From assembly GCF_040117685.2 (NCBI RefSeq), contig NZ_JBEDYP020000013.1, positions 1 through 64,000 of the forward strand: DNA of 64,000 nucleotides, written 5' to 3'. Below the pieces are notes generated by a model. That model did no database searches and had not been told where the DNA came from. It saw nothing but the letters and a program-made list of their open reading frames with translations. Both the position numbers and the translations under genes were made by a program. Shown here piece after piece: positions 51,661-60,134 of this stretch (positions within the stretch are counted from its first letter, which is position 1; each line of letters begins with the position of its first letter). Origin of the DNA: Gracilimonas sp040117685 (lineage in GTDB: Bacteria > Bacteroidota > Rhodothermia > Balneolales > Balneolaceae).

Positions 51661-54558
51661 TTACTTAATTAAGGTCATTTGACGAATCAATACCTGGTTT
51701 CCGGCCTGCAGGCGGTAGTGATATATACCACTTGCCATATCAGTTGCATTCCAGCTCACCCGGTAAGTGCCCACCGATTTTGTTTCATTGACAAGCGTGG
51801 CAACTTGTTGTCCCATCACATTATACACGGTAAGTATAACCGGTGCCGGCTCCGACACACTATACTCGATTGTAGTATTCGGGTTAAACGGGTTCGGGTA
51901 GTTTTGTCGAAGTGCAAAAGATTCCGGGGTATCCACCTGTTCTGTGCTTGTTGTTGTACTGGTTTTCAAAACAATTGAGAATCGCGAGCTAACATCCTCT
52001 GGCTTTGCTTGTGCAGTTGAGACCCGAAAAGTCTTCGTCTTTTTTTGTTTCTGTGTTGCTTCTACTTCAAAAGTATAGGATGTACCCGGAGCCATTATTA
52101 CGGATTCGCCGGTTTCATAATCATTCAAAGTAAATTCCCAATCCTCCGGAATATTCTTTAATTCCGGCCAGGTTAGGGTATAAGTACCGGAAATTCCGTT
52201 ATCACCGATAACCAGTTCGTACCACATTTCTTCGGCCGGATTCAGAGGACGTGCATCCTGAACCAACAGTTCTTTCCCATTCCCAAAATCGTTTTCAAAA
52301 GCCATGTAAGGCGAACCATTCATGGGTGTTAATTTCCCTCCATCAAAACCATCTTTTCCTGAAGTAGAATGGTCCGAAAAGTAGAGCTTATTGGTTTGAT
52401 CCGATAAACCGCCCGGAGCCTCCAGTAACAGGTCAACCTGGCGGAAATTAGTGCCGGTATCCAGCTTGGAAAGTTTAACCGTATCCGTTGTAGCAGCTGA
52501 AGTCGGCATAGTTAACTGAGTGGTAGAGCTGCTAAATCTTTGAACAAAAAAACCACTCCAGTCTCCTATTACATAACCACTTCCCAAATTGACTGTCACC
52601 CAGCCTGACGAATCATAGAGGTAAACAGGACTCATTAGTCCGTCATTTACGCCATTACCACCATCATCCCCTGAAATATCATCGATGGAGAGATTACTGT
52701 TATAAGGATTTCCGGCCAGTGTCCAGGTATCGGATACTGTTACTTGTACATCTGTATCAGGTGCATTCCCGAAAGCATCAAGGGTGATCGGCAGCGGTGA
52801 ACTTCCTGCTGTGGAGTTATCAAAGAAATAAAGGAAAAAGCCTAACCCATCCCCCCATGGAGTAGTTGTATTAGTTGGAACCAAATAGTCTGACTGATCG
52901 GAACCATCAAAAGCAGGGTTGTAAAAGAAATTAGGATCTGATCCTGAATTATCACCACCGGATACCCCTTGAACCGCGGTGTTATCCGAAATATCGGCTA
53001 CGGTTCCATCCTCAACCGGAAGGGAAAGCAAACGCCAGCCCGCACTGCCGGTAATTACGGTAGATGGCTGAAAATAAGTGCCATCAATTCGGGTTCCGGG
53101 AGAAAAGGAGGAGGCGTCTTTGGTATCAGCGGTTTCGTGCTGTGCAAAACTACCCGTTAAATCAGGGTTTCTTGTGATTGACTCATCGCTGTTGGCTTCT
53201 GAACCATAGGTCAAACTAATAATCTCAATTCCTGACCCATTTTTCAGAGTTATTGTTTCACCTGAATTGTTGAGTCCTAATGAAGAAGTAGAATCAACAA
53301 AGCTGTTCCCAAAATCTCCTGTCGGTGTACCTCCACCAAATATTACTGCCGCTTGCAAAGGCTTTAATGTAGTCGAAGCTGGGAAAGTATATCTATCGGT
53401 ATTGTTATCAGAAAAAACCCAATTACTGATATCTAAATCCGTAGCCCCATAATTGACCAATTCAATGAATTCATCATCATCGGTATCAACGATTCCGTCC
53501 CCGTTAGCATCACCACTTGAACCATCAGGATCGGCTAAAATTTCATTAAAAATAATATCCGGAGTTTCTAAAGTAGTGGCATCATCTTCAGGAACCGTAC
53601 CATCTGTTTTATAATCGATATCGGAACCTGAATTTGTGTAAGGGAAGATCTTGAAGTAGTAGGTTGTTGTTTCATCCAGACCTGTGAAAGAAGCTGATTC
53701 TTCCCCAATAGCCACATTCAGTGCACCTGATCCATCGGACAGGTCCGAATCGTCAGTAACCGCTGTTGCATCACTCGGACTTGAAATCGATCCAAAACTC
53801 ACATCACTTACCCTTATCAGATAGGCATCCGGTAATGGGGAGCCGGTTGCATCAGTCCACGATAAATCTACAGAATTTATAGACCCCGAAGCTGAGAAAG
53901 AAGAGGCGTGGTTTGCTGGTTCTGATTTGACAGATGACTCAAGTACGATCGAGCCACTTGTTTGACCATCATTTAAAGACCCGATTGTTGCTGAAGCTAA
54001 AGTCCACCCACTGCCATCATCTCCAACAACATCATCCGGTGCTTGGAGACTATTATCTCCACTATCATCATCACTGGTAACATGTAAATAATTATCAGCT
54101 GAAGAACTACCTGTGGTCGTAATATCTGTGCTTATGTCACCGGCACCTTGCCAAGCTACAGCGTCAATTACATCACCTGATGCATTGTAAAGAATTATAC
54201 CGTCCGGTCCATTCTGTAACGAACCAGAGGTAGATTCATCAGTACCTGTAGAAAAGCTACTTGCACCCAAAACATAAAAACCTAATGAATTCGAATCATT
54301 GTCCGTGATGCCATCATCCGGAATGGTAAATGACCCTATGGTATGAGTAAATATTTCTGAATCACCACTGCCATTTACATGGTAAATTTGATAATCGGTA
54401 ATATCAGTTCCTGCGACTCCAATCAACTCAATAAATTCAATATCATCAGAACTTGCATCATCTGCTCGTATCTCATTTATCCTCACTTGCCCCAGCACCC
54501 CCAAAGAAAAACTTAGAAGCAGTGAAAGTGTAAAAAGCAGTTTCGTAATATTTTTCAT
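51661..54558 (-). CDS. Large secreted lamin-tail/FN3 protein with T9SS sorting tail
   Basis: The 965-residue protein has a signal peptide (LLFTLSLLLSFSLGVLGQ) and a lamin-tail domain (LTD) at about 25-190 (RINEIRADD, DIEFIELIG). An FN3-like domain follows at about 205-330 and a second LTD at about 335-480 (IIFNEILADPDG, DDEFIELVNYGATDLDISNW). A long beta-rich region comes next, then the type A sorting tail from about 888 (NYPNPFNPNTTIEYSV, VYNVMGQQVATLV, MASGIYHYRL, RQMTLIK). LTDs in bacteria often accompany surface nucleases or hydrolases, but no catalytic domain is seen. It should be a T9SS cargo at the cell surface. Confidence 0.85.
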   Translation of the reverse strand: MKNITKLLFTLSLLLSFSLGVLGQVRINEIRADDASSDDIEFIELIGVAGTDITDYQIYHVNGSGDSEIFTHTIGSFTIPDDGITDNDSNSLGFYVLGASSFSTGTDESTSGSLQNGPDGIILYNASGDVIDAVAWQGAGDISTDITTTGSSSADNYLHVTSDDDSGDNSLQAPDDVVGDDGSGWTLASATIGSLNDGQTSGSIVLESSVKSEPANHASSFSASGSINSVDLSWTDATGSPLPDAYLIRVSDVSFGSISSPSDATAVTDDSDLSDGSGALNVAIGEESASFTGLDETTTYYFKIFPYTNSGSDIDYKTDGTVPEDDATTLETPDIIFNEILADPDGSSGDANGDGIVDTDDDEFIELVNYGATDLDISNWVFSDNNTDRYTFPASTTLKPLQAAVIFGGGTPTGDFGNSFVDSTSSLGLNNSGETITLKNGSGIEIISLTYGSEANSDESITRNPDLTGSFAQHETADTKDASSFSPGTRIDGTYFQPSTVITGSAGWRLLSLPVEDGTVADISDNTAVQGVSGGDNSGSDPNFFYNPAFDGSDQSDYLVPTNTTTPWGDGLGFFLYFFDNSTAGSSPLPITLDAFGNAPDTDVQVTVSDTWTLAGNPYNSNLSIDDISGDDGGNGVNDGLMSPVYLYDSSGWVTVNLGSGYVIGDWSGFFVQRFSSSTTQLTMPTSAATTDTVKLSKLDTGTNFRQVDLLLEAPGGLSDQTNKLYFSDHSTSGKDGFDGGKLTPMNGSPYMAFENDFGNGKELLVQDARPLNPAEEMWYELVIGDNGISGTYTLTWPELKNIPEDWEFTLNDYETGESVIMAPGTSYTFEVEATQKQKKTKTFRVSTAQAKPEDVSSRFSIVLKTSTTTSTEQVDTPESFALRQNYPNPFNPNTTIEYSVSEPAPVILTVYNVMGQQVATLVNETKSVGTYRVSWNATDMASGIYHYRLQAGNQVLIRQMTLIK

Positions 54559-54776
54559 AGAAATGATCTGAATAGTGATTGCTACCTGAACCCTCTTAGA
54601 TTTTGAAGAGGATGTATAACCGGATTTTGAAAGACAACACTCGTTTTACTGCCCAAGGTTGTTCATTACCCTTACTAAAAAAACACTATTCAGCATTATT
54701 ATCCCTCTCCCGAACAAATATTATAGAGTTCTAATAAAACTTTGCGAGTCTTTAGGGATTTTCTGTCCAAAACAAA
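54559..54776. other. Upstream region of the lamin-tail gene, no gene seen
   Basis: About 220 AT-rich bases hold the promoter of the lamin-tail gene. No ORF or stable structure is seen before the hairpin at 54777. Confidence 0.5.
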
Positions 54777-54803
54777 AAAACCGGATATCAGCTATCCGGT
54801 TTT
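54777..54803 (-). terminator. Second terminator hairpin of a tandem pair
   Basis: AAAACCGGATA-TCAGC-TATCCGGTTTT is a perfect stem; on the minus strand it is followed by seven T residues. It lies 22 bp beyond the terminator of the small basic-protein gene and probably backs it up, shielding the lamin-tail promoter. Confidence 0.75.
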
Positions 54804-54824
54804 CAATTCTAATATTTAATAAAC

Positions 54825-54850
54825 AAAAAAGGCTCCGTACCGGAGCCTTA
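54825..54850 (-). terminator. Terminator after the 30-residue basic protein gene
   Basis: GGCTCCG-TAC-CGGAGCC is a perfect GC-rich stem, followed by six T residues on the minus strand. It starts about 10 bp past the stop of the small gene. Confidence 0.85.
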
Positions 54851-54857
54851 TAAAATC

Positions 54858-54950
54858 TTACTTTTTCTTCTTGTGTCTGTTTTTTCTCAGACGCTTTTTA
54901 CGCTTATGCTTGGCTATTTTGGCGCGCTTTCTTTTTTTACCGCTTGGCAT
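54858..54950 (-). CDS. 30-residue highly basic protein (AURKAIP1/COX24-domain type)
   Basis: The product begins MPSGKKRKRAKIAKHKRKK and ends KNRHKKKK, with over half Lys or Arg. It matches the small AURKAIP1/COX24-domain proteins that are almost universal in Bacteroidota-group genomes and likely bind the ribosome, as mitochondrial relatives do. ATG at 54950, TAA at 54860-54858. It lies between the HU gene (85 bp upstream, same strand) and a tandem terminator pair, which supports it being a real, separately ended gene. Confidence 0.85.
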   Translation of the reverse strand: MPSGKKRKRAKIAKHKRKKRLRKNRHKKKK

Positions 54951-55034
54951 AAATACTCACCTACATATTGTTTTATAAAAATTACTGTTGTTCGAACAAT
55001 TCAGAAAATAAGAAGTTTTATCAGGTTTTCTAAA

Positions 55035-55328
55035 TCAATTTTCAACCATGTGTGCTTCGTTAACTGCTTCTTTAAAATCTTTAGACATTTTCAGCACCGG
55101 TGCAAATTGTTCCGGCACAATAACTTCTTCATTTGTTTTTGGATTACGGGCTACTCTCTGAGCTCGTTTAACAACTTTAAAACTGCCAAATCCTCTCAGC
55201 TCAATATTCTCGCCTCTCTTCATTGCGTCAATAACAGTCTCCATAAAACCGTTAACCACCGCCTCAGTTTCTACTTTCGTTAACCCTACAGATGAAGAAA
55301 TTACATCTACTATATCTGCTTTAGTCAT
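55035..55328 (-). CDS. HU/IHF-family DNA-binding protein
   Basis: The 97-residue protein has the HU dimer helices (MTKADIVDVISSSVGLTKVETEAVVNGF begins it) and the DNA-binding arm RGFGSFKVVKRAQRVARNPKTNEEV, where RNPKT is the arm tip with the intercalating Pro. It bends and compacts DNA. The stretch GENIELRGFGSF is typical of the family. The C-terminal PVLKMSKDFKEAVN also fits. Confidence 0.95.
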   Translation of the reverse strand: MTKADIVDVISSSVGLTKVETEAVVNGFMETVIDAMKRGENIELRGFGSFKVVKRAQRVARNPKTNEEVIVPEQFAPVLKMSKDFKEAVNEAHMVEN

Positions 55329-55625
55329 AATCTAAAAGGTTGTTTATTAATTTATCTATGGTTTTTAAAAATACAATAATGAAAACAAAGCTTCCGAGAA
55401 ATCGTTCACGTACTTGAACAAAATACGGAGTTAACTTTGTCATTTTATGATTCACTGAGAGTAAACACTGCTTTTCCCCATTCCGTTTACTCTTAACAAT
55501 GTATTACGTTGATACACGCTGCTACCCTCCAAAGCTTTCACAAATGTTAACCCTTTAATATTCCCAAATGTTTTTTACTTTCAGCCTGCCCTCTTAACAT
55601 ATTCTTAACCTATAAAATTTTATTC
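55329..55625. promoter_or_regulatory. Divergent promoter region with inverted repeat
   Basis: About 300 AT-rich bases separate HU and the symporter. An inverted repeat AGAGTAAAC (55458-55466) / GTTTACTCT (55485-55493) with an 18-base spacer lies in the middle, followed by several TTAAC words (AACATATTCTTAACC before the symporter). It could bind a regulator or fold in RNA. On the minus strand the 8-mer TATTTTGT near 55420 resembles the phylum's TAnnTTTG -7 box but lacks a clear partner. Confidence 0.4.
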
Positions 55626-57269
55626 ATGGAAGTATTTGAACAAGTTGTAAACTGGCTAAACAACCTGGTTTGGTCAACCCCGGAACAATTTCCTATCATG
55701 GTTGTGGTGCTGTTGGGATTTGGAATCTTCATTACCCTTCGTCTTGGTTTTGTACAAATAAGACGCTTTGCCCATGGTATAAAATCCGTAATGGGAATTT
55801 ATGATAACCCTGATGATACCGGTGACGTCAATCACTTCCAGGCGCTCACCACCGCTCTTTCAGCAACCGTAGGTATCGGTAATATTGCAGGTGTAGCTAT
55901 TGCCATCCATTATGGCGGACCGGGTGCTCTTTTCTGGATGTGGGTTACCGCCTTTTTTGGTATGGCTATTAAATACACAGAATGTACCCTTGCTGTTAAA
56001 TACCGAATTCAAAACGCCGATGGTTCCGTTTCCGGTGGTCCTATGTATTATATCGAAAAGGGACTCGGTTCTAACTGGAAATGGCTGGCCGTCTTTTTCG
56101 CAGCCATGGCCGTAATTTGTTCATTCCTCACCGGTAATGCCGTTCAGGCCAACACCGTTGCTGACACCATGTACAGCACCTTCCAGATCCCAAGCTGGGC
56201 TTCCGGATTGTTTACCGCTACTTTTGTAGGTATCGTGATTGTAGGTGGTATCAAGCGTATTGGGCAGGTTACCTCTCGCCTGATGCCAATTATGGCCCTT
56301 ATTTATGTGTTGGGTGCACTTATTATTCTTGCTATCAATGCAGATGACGTGATCCCCGCTTTTGGAACCATCTTTACTTCTGCCTTTACTCCTGAAGCAG
56401 GGCTGTTTGGTGTGGGTTCAGGATTATTCCTTACTACTTTGGTTTGGGGTATCAAGCGCGGACTATTTTCCAATGAAGCCGGACAGGGTTCAGCCCCGAT
56501 TGCTCACGGTGCTGCAAAAACAGAAGAACCTGTTCGTGAAGGTGTGGTAGCACTCCTTGAACCATTTATTGATACCATTGTAGTTTGTACTATGACCGGA
56601 CTGGTAATTGTAAGTACCGGAGTTTGGGAAGAGCGCCACGACATGGTTTATGAGCCCGGAAACAGTAATAATGCGGTTGAAATTACCGATGGAAGCAATA
56701 CCCTGATGATTGAAGATGGTGAGCCTGTTAACGGTACCGTTGAGAGAAATGATTTCGCTACCGGTAAGTTCTTTATTGATGAAGATCAGACTACTGCCTT
56801 CTCAGGTACCCTTGTGATGGTTGACGGTGTTGGTGTTTTCACCAATGAAGCCGGTGAAGAAGTTGATAATATCTACACAAGCATTATTGAAAACGGAGCC
56901 CCGCTTACATCCCTTGGTTTCAAGAAGGGTCTTGCACCTATTTTCCCTTACGGTGATTATATCGTAACCATATGCGTGCTCCTATTCGGAGTCTCTACGG
57001 CCATCAGTTGGAGTTACTACGGGGACAGATCCATACAGTATCTGGCAGGCGACAAATCCATTATTTACTATAAAGTCGTGTATCTGGGGATGCACTTCCT
57101 CGGGGCCATATTCCCGCTGGCTACGGTCTGGGCAATCGGTGATATTGCACTTGGTTTGATGACCTTCCCGAATATCATTGCCCTGTTTGCCCTTTCAGGC
57201 TCTGTTGCTGTAGCAAGTAAGAAGTACTTCAACAAAATGGATGAGCTCGAAGCTAAAGGTGAAATTTAA
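55626..57269 (+). CDS. Alanine/glycine:cation symporter (AGCS family) with an acidic insert
   Basis: This sodium-coupled amino-acid importer of the inner membrane has about eleven helices. Family blocks are FQALTTALSATVGIGNIAGVAIAI, GGPGALFWMWVTAFFGMAIKY, GGPMYYIEKGLG and GIKRGLFSNEAGQGSAPIAHGAAKT. At 547 residues it is about 80-90 longer than usual. The excess lies at about 338-425, an acidic hydrophilic insert (from EERHDMVYEPG to TSIIENGA) between two helices, after IVSTGVW. upp follows 2 bp downstream, so the two are cotranscribed. Confidence 0.93.
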   Translation: MEVFEQVVNWLNNLVWSTPEQFPIMVVVLLGFGIFITLRLGFVQIRRFAHGIKSVMGIYDNPDDTGDVNHFQALTTALSATVGIGNIAGVAIAIHYGGPGALFWMWVTAFFGMAIKYTECTLAVKYRIQNADGSVSGGPMYYIEKGLGSNWKWLAVFFAAMAVICSFLTGNAVQANTVADTMYSTFQIPSWASGLFTATFVGIVIVGGIKRIGQVTSRLMPIMALIYVLGALIILAINADDVIPAFGTIFTSAFTPEAGLFGVGSGLFLTTLVWGIKRGLFSNEAGQGSAPIAHGAAKTEEPVREGVVALLEPFIDTIVVCTMTGLVIVSTGVWEERHDMVYEPGNSNNAVEITDGSNTLMIEDGEPVNGTVERNDFATGKFFIDEDQTTAFSGTLVMVDGVGVFTNEAGEEVDNIYTSIIENGAPLTSLGFKKGLAPIFPYGDYIVTICVLLFGVSTAISWSYYGDRSIQYLAGDKSIIYYKVVYLGMHFLGAIFPLATVWAIGDIALGLMTFPNIIALFALSGSVAVASKKYFNKMDELEAKGEI

Positions 57270-57271
57270 GT

Positions 57272-57898
57272 ATGGACATGGTCACTGAAATAGATCATCC
57301 GGTCGTAAAGCGGTACCTGAGTATCCTTCGGGATAAAAATACAGAGACCGCTCCCTTCCGTCGGGCTATGGGAACCATCGGTACTATCCTCGCAGCTGAG
57401 GCTCTTACCGATCTCCCACTTCAGGAATATGATGTGGAAACTCCCATCCAAACTGCGACCGGTTACAAGCCGGCAGCCGAAGTTTTTGTGATACCTATAC
57501 TCCGGGCCGGTCTTAGTCTGGTGGATGGCATCATAAGCTTTATGCCCGATGCTAAGGTCGGGCACATTGGGGTGTATAGAGACGAAGAAAGCCATGAGCC
57601 GGTAAACTATTACCACAATTTTCCCGGCGGCTTAAAAGGAGCGTACACACTGGTTGTTGACCCCATGCTTGCCACCGGAGGAAGTGGCTCACACGCCATC
57701 AAATTCCTGAAAGAGAACGGAGCAGATAACATTCGGTTTGTATCGCTGATTTCAGCCCCGGAAGGTATCAAACGACTGAGGGAAGACCATCCCGACGTTC
57801 CTATAATCACGGCCGCTATCGATGAAAAGCTGAATGAGAATGCTTTTATTGTTCCCGGACTCGGAGATGCCGGTGACCGCTATTTTGGGACGTTATAA
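57272..57898 (+). CDS. upp: Uracil phosphoribosyltransferase
   Basis: Upp converts uracil and PRPP to UMP in pyrimidine salvage. The 208-residue length is standard. VFVIPILRAGLSLVDGI, HIGVYRDEE and the PRPP loop VVDPMLATGGSGSHAI near residue 130 are conserved, as are ITAAIDEKLNE and PGLGDAGDRYFGT at the end (uracil-binding). Start 2 bp after the symporter stop. Confidence 0.97.
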   Translation: MDMVTEIDHPVVKRYLSILRDKNTETAPFRRAMGTIGTILAAEALTDLPLQEYDVETPIQTATGYKPAAEVFVIPILRAGLSLVDGIISFMPDAKVGHIGVYRDEESHEPVNYYHNFPGGLKGAYTLVVDPMLATGGSGSHAIKFLKENGADNIRFVSLISAPEGIKRLREDHPDVPIITAAIDEKLNENAFIVPGLGDAGDRYFGTL

Positions 57899-57900
57899 TT

Positions 57901-58070
57901 TGTGGCTTTCAGGCTTCAGCTTTTAACTTGTTAAGTCTTTCATATGCAGTCCGGATCTGATTTCCAAATGCGACAATAGAAATCTATTTCTAGAAATTAG
58001 ATTTCAGGCATTCACAGCGAGATTACGTAAAATATAAAAGCTGAACGCTGACGGCTGAAAGCTTAAAAGT
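57901..58070. repeat. Nested inverted repeats between upp and lptC
   Basis: The outer arms GGCTTTCAGGCTTCAGCTTTTAA (57904-57925) and TAAAAGCTGAACGCTGACGG-CTGAAAGC (58035-58062) are approximate reverse complements. Inside is a perfect stem GAAATCTA (57979-57986) / TAGATTTC (57998-58005) enclosing the palindrome TTTCTAGAAA. The gap has no ORF. The AAGCTGA/GCTGAAAGC words are a different vocabulary but the same design as the GTGATAA elements. Confidence 0.6.
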
Positions 58071-58081
58071 ACAACTAACCT

Positions 58082-58636
58082 ATGCACAAAAGCCTCAAAC
58101 CCATAGTTCCGGTACTTTTGCTATTCCTGGTACTTGGATGTGGCGAACTTACCGATTTTGAAAATAAGCAGGTGCAGGAAGCCCTGAGCGATTCTCTGTT
58201 CACTACTACCGAAAGCTGGGGAATTAATATGGAAATTATGGAAGACGGTAAGCTAACCTTAAAGCTTTCGGGTACCTATGCAGCTTCCATAAAAAATGAA
58301 AACCAAAATATCACTAAGATTTCGGGCCCTGTTTATATCGAAATTTTTGATGAAGCAGGAAAACCGGACACCTTCGTTTACACCGACAGTGCCGTTCATC
58401 TCCCCGATAAATCCGCTTTTGAGATGTTTGGAAGTGTTCGTGTAAATGCCCCTGAAGGCAAAAAGCTGCGTTCCGAATATCTGAAATGGGAACGGCAAAA
58501 AGACCGGGTCAGCACTCCGGAGTTTGTCATATTCATTTCCCCTCCCGACAGTATCGCAGCTGAAGGATTCTTTGGCGATTCAGACCTTACCAACTATACC
58601 CTGAATGAAGGCGGTGGGCGCGCTGTCATTGATTAG
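58082..58636 (+). CDS. lptC: LPS export periplasmic protein LptC
   Basis: LptC receives lipopolysaccharide from the LptBFG extractor and passes it to LptA. The 184-residue protein has a lipoprotein signal ending LVLGC (Cys near residue 20) instead of the usual single membrane helix, a form seen in this phylum. The jellyroll strands include SWGINMEIMEDGKLTLKLSG, GPVYIEIFDEAGKPDTFVYTDSA and MFGSVRVNAPEGKKLRSEYLKWER. The next gene is LptA-like, which fits. Confidence 0.85.
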   Translation: MHKSLKPIVPVLLLFLVLGCGELTDFENKQVQEALSDSLFTTTESWGINMEIMEDGKLTLKLSGTYAASIKNENQNITKISGPVYIEIFDEAGKPDTFVYTDSAVHLPDKSAFEMFGSVRVNAPEGKKLRSEYLKWERQKDRVSTPEFVIFISPPDSIAAEGFFGDSDLTNYTLNEGGGRAVID

Positions 58637-58672
58637 GTATAAACTAACACTGCGTAATTGTATATTCGGTTC

Positions 58673-60088
58673 ATGAATAAATTACTTCCTCCTCTTAATA
58701 TTCCGGGTTGTACCCTTATGCTTGTTGCAGTGCTTTTTCTACAGCCGCTGTCGGTATCAGGTCAAAGTGTTGTCAATATAGAATCCTTTAGCCGTGCCGT
58801 TGGTGCCACTTTGGGTGGCGAACAAATTCAGAAATTATACAACGCCCGCCTCACTACCGGAAATATTGAAATGGTTTGCGACAGTGCCTGGCGCTTTATA
58901 AACCGAAGCGAAATCCGGGCATTTGGCAACATCCAAATTGAAACTCCGGATGAGACCATATGGAGTGATACCCTGTATTACTACACGAATCGCGACCTGA
59001 GTTTACTAAGAGGTCGGGTAATTATCATGCAGGACAGTACCACCCTTTTTGGTAAGAGAGTAGACTATAACTTCTTCACCAAAGTCGCCTATTTTGATAA
59101 TGGCATTCGGCTGGAAGATCAGGACGGAACGCTGATTGCTGAACGGGGCACCTATTTCCAAAATCAGGATAGTGCCATTTTTAGAGGAAATGTGCAGCTA
59201 TCTGATTCAGCACAGTACGCCGAAGGAGATAGCTTATTCATCAATCGGTCCACTCAATACCTGCAACTGTATGATAATATCTTTGTGGCCGACAGTACCA
59301 ACAATGGTACTCTAACCGGAGATTATCTGGAAGCTGATTCTACCGGCAGGCGCTTTGTGGATGGCAATGGCTATATGCGAAAAATCAGTTCTGATACCAC
59401 CGATACCACCCATATTTTTGGTGATCAGCTGTTACTGTTGGAGCAGGATTCAACCAACCTGATCCGTGGATATGAAAACGTAAGGGTTTGGTCCCGTAAA
59501 TTCTCTTCCGTTTCTGATACACTTTTATTTGATTCCTCAACGGAAGTTTTTGAGCTGATATCCAATCCCGTTGCCTGGCATGATAATATCCAACTCACCG
59601 GGCCTTATATCACTGTTCAAATGGATAGCAACGAAGTTCAACAACTAAAATCATACCATAAAACCATTGCCGTTCAGGAAGACAGTGCCACCGGCCGTCT
59701 TCACCAAATTAAGGGCGACACGTTGATATCCAACTTCACTGACGGCAGTATCTCCCAAATCAAAATCTACCCAAATAGTCAGGTTTTATATCACACTCAG
59801 AACGATGCCGGTGAACCGGACGGAGCGGTGGAGTATGCCTCTCCTAAAACGGTCATGTATTTTTCTAACGGTGAACTGCAACGGGTGGTAGCTGGTAAAA
59901 ATGATGGCTATTTCTTTGAAGAATTTCCCGGACTGGCCGACCGTAAATTAGACGGATTTTCCTGGAACCCTGAACGTCGCCCACAGCGCCCTGAAAATGA
60001 AGTTGTCCCCCGATTCCCACCTGTTCCCAAAAAGCGTCCTTTTGAACTACCCAACAGATATCTGGAATACATCAACCCTGAAAAATAA
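58673..60088 (+). CDS. LptA/OstA-like periplasmic LPS-transport protein
   Basis: From the ATG at 58673 the protein has 471 residues, with a signal peptide (PGCTLMLVAVLFLQPLSVSGQ). It then shows repeated OstA/LptA beta strands (GNIQIETPDETIWSDTLYYY, GRVIIMQDSTTLFGKRVDY, DQDGTLIAERGTYFQN, GNVQLSDSAQYAEGDSLFI). It is about twice the length of E. coli LptA, as in many Bacteroidota homologues, so it could be a periplasmic bridge or an LptD N-terminal-like piece. A TTG at 58658 would add five residues. It follows lptC by 36 bp. Confidence 0.83.
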   Translation: MNKLLPPLNIPGCTLMLVAVLFLQPLSVSGQSVVNIESFSRAVGATLGGEQIQKLYNARLTTGNIEMVCDSAWRFINRSEIRAFGNIQIETPDETIWSDTLYYYTNRDLSLLRGRVIIMQDSTTLFGKRVDYNFFTKVAYFDNGIRLEDQDGTLIAERGTYFQNQDSAIFRGNVQLSDSAQYAEGDSLFINRSTQYLQLYDNIFVADSTNNGTLTGDYLEADSTGRRFVDGNGYMRKISSDTTDTTHIFGDQLLLLEQDSTNLIRGYENVRVWSRKFSSVSDTLLFDSSTEVFELISNPVAWHDNIQLTGPYITVQMDSNEVQQLKSYHKTIAVQEDSATGRLHQIKGDTLISNFTDGSISQIKIYPNSQVLYHTQNDAGEPDGAVEYASPKTVMYFSNGELQRVVAGKNDGYFFEEFPGLADRKLDGFSWNPERRPQRPENEVVPRFPPVPKKRPFELPNRYLEYINPEK

Positions 60089-60124
60089 GGAACACTTCAA
60101 CACGGAATGTTTAGTGTTCCTTAT
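60085..60124. terminator. Bidirectional hairpin between the LptA-like and EF-G-like genes
   Basis: ATAAGGAACACT (60085-60096) and AGTGTTCCTTAT (60113-60124) form a perfect 12-bp stem with a 16-base loop, overlapping the stop of the LptA-like gene. There is no long T run on either side, but the place between convergent genes suits a terminator. Confidence 0.6.
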
Positions 60125-60134
60125 TCGATGTTCA

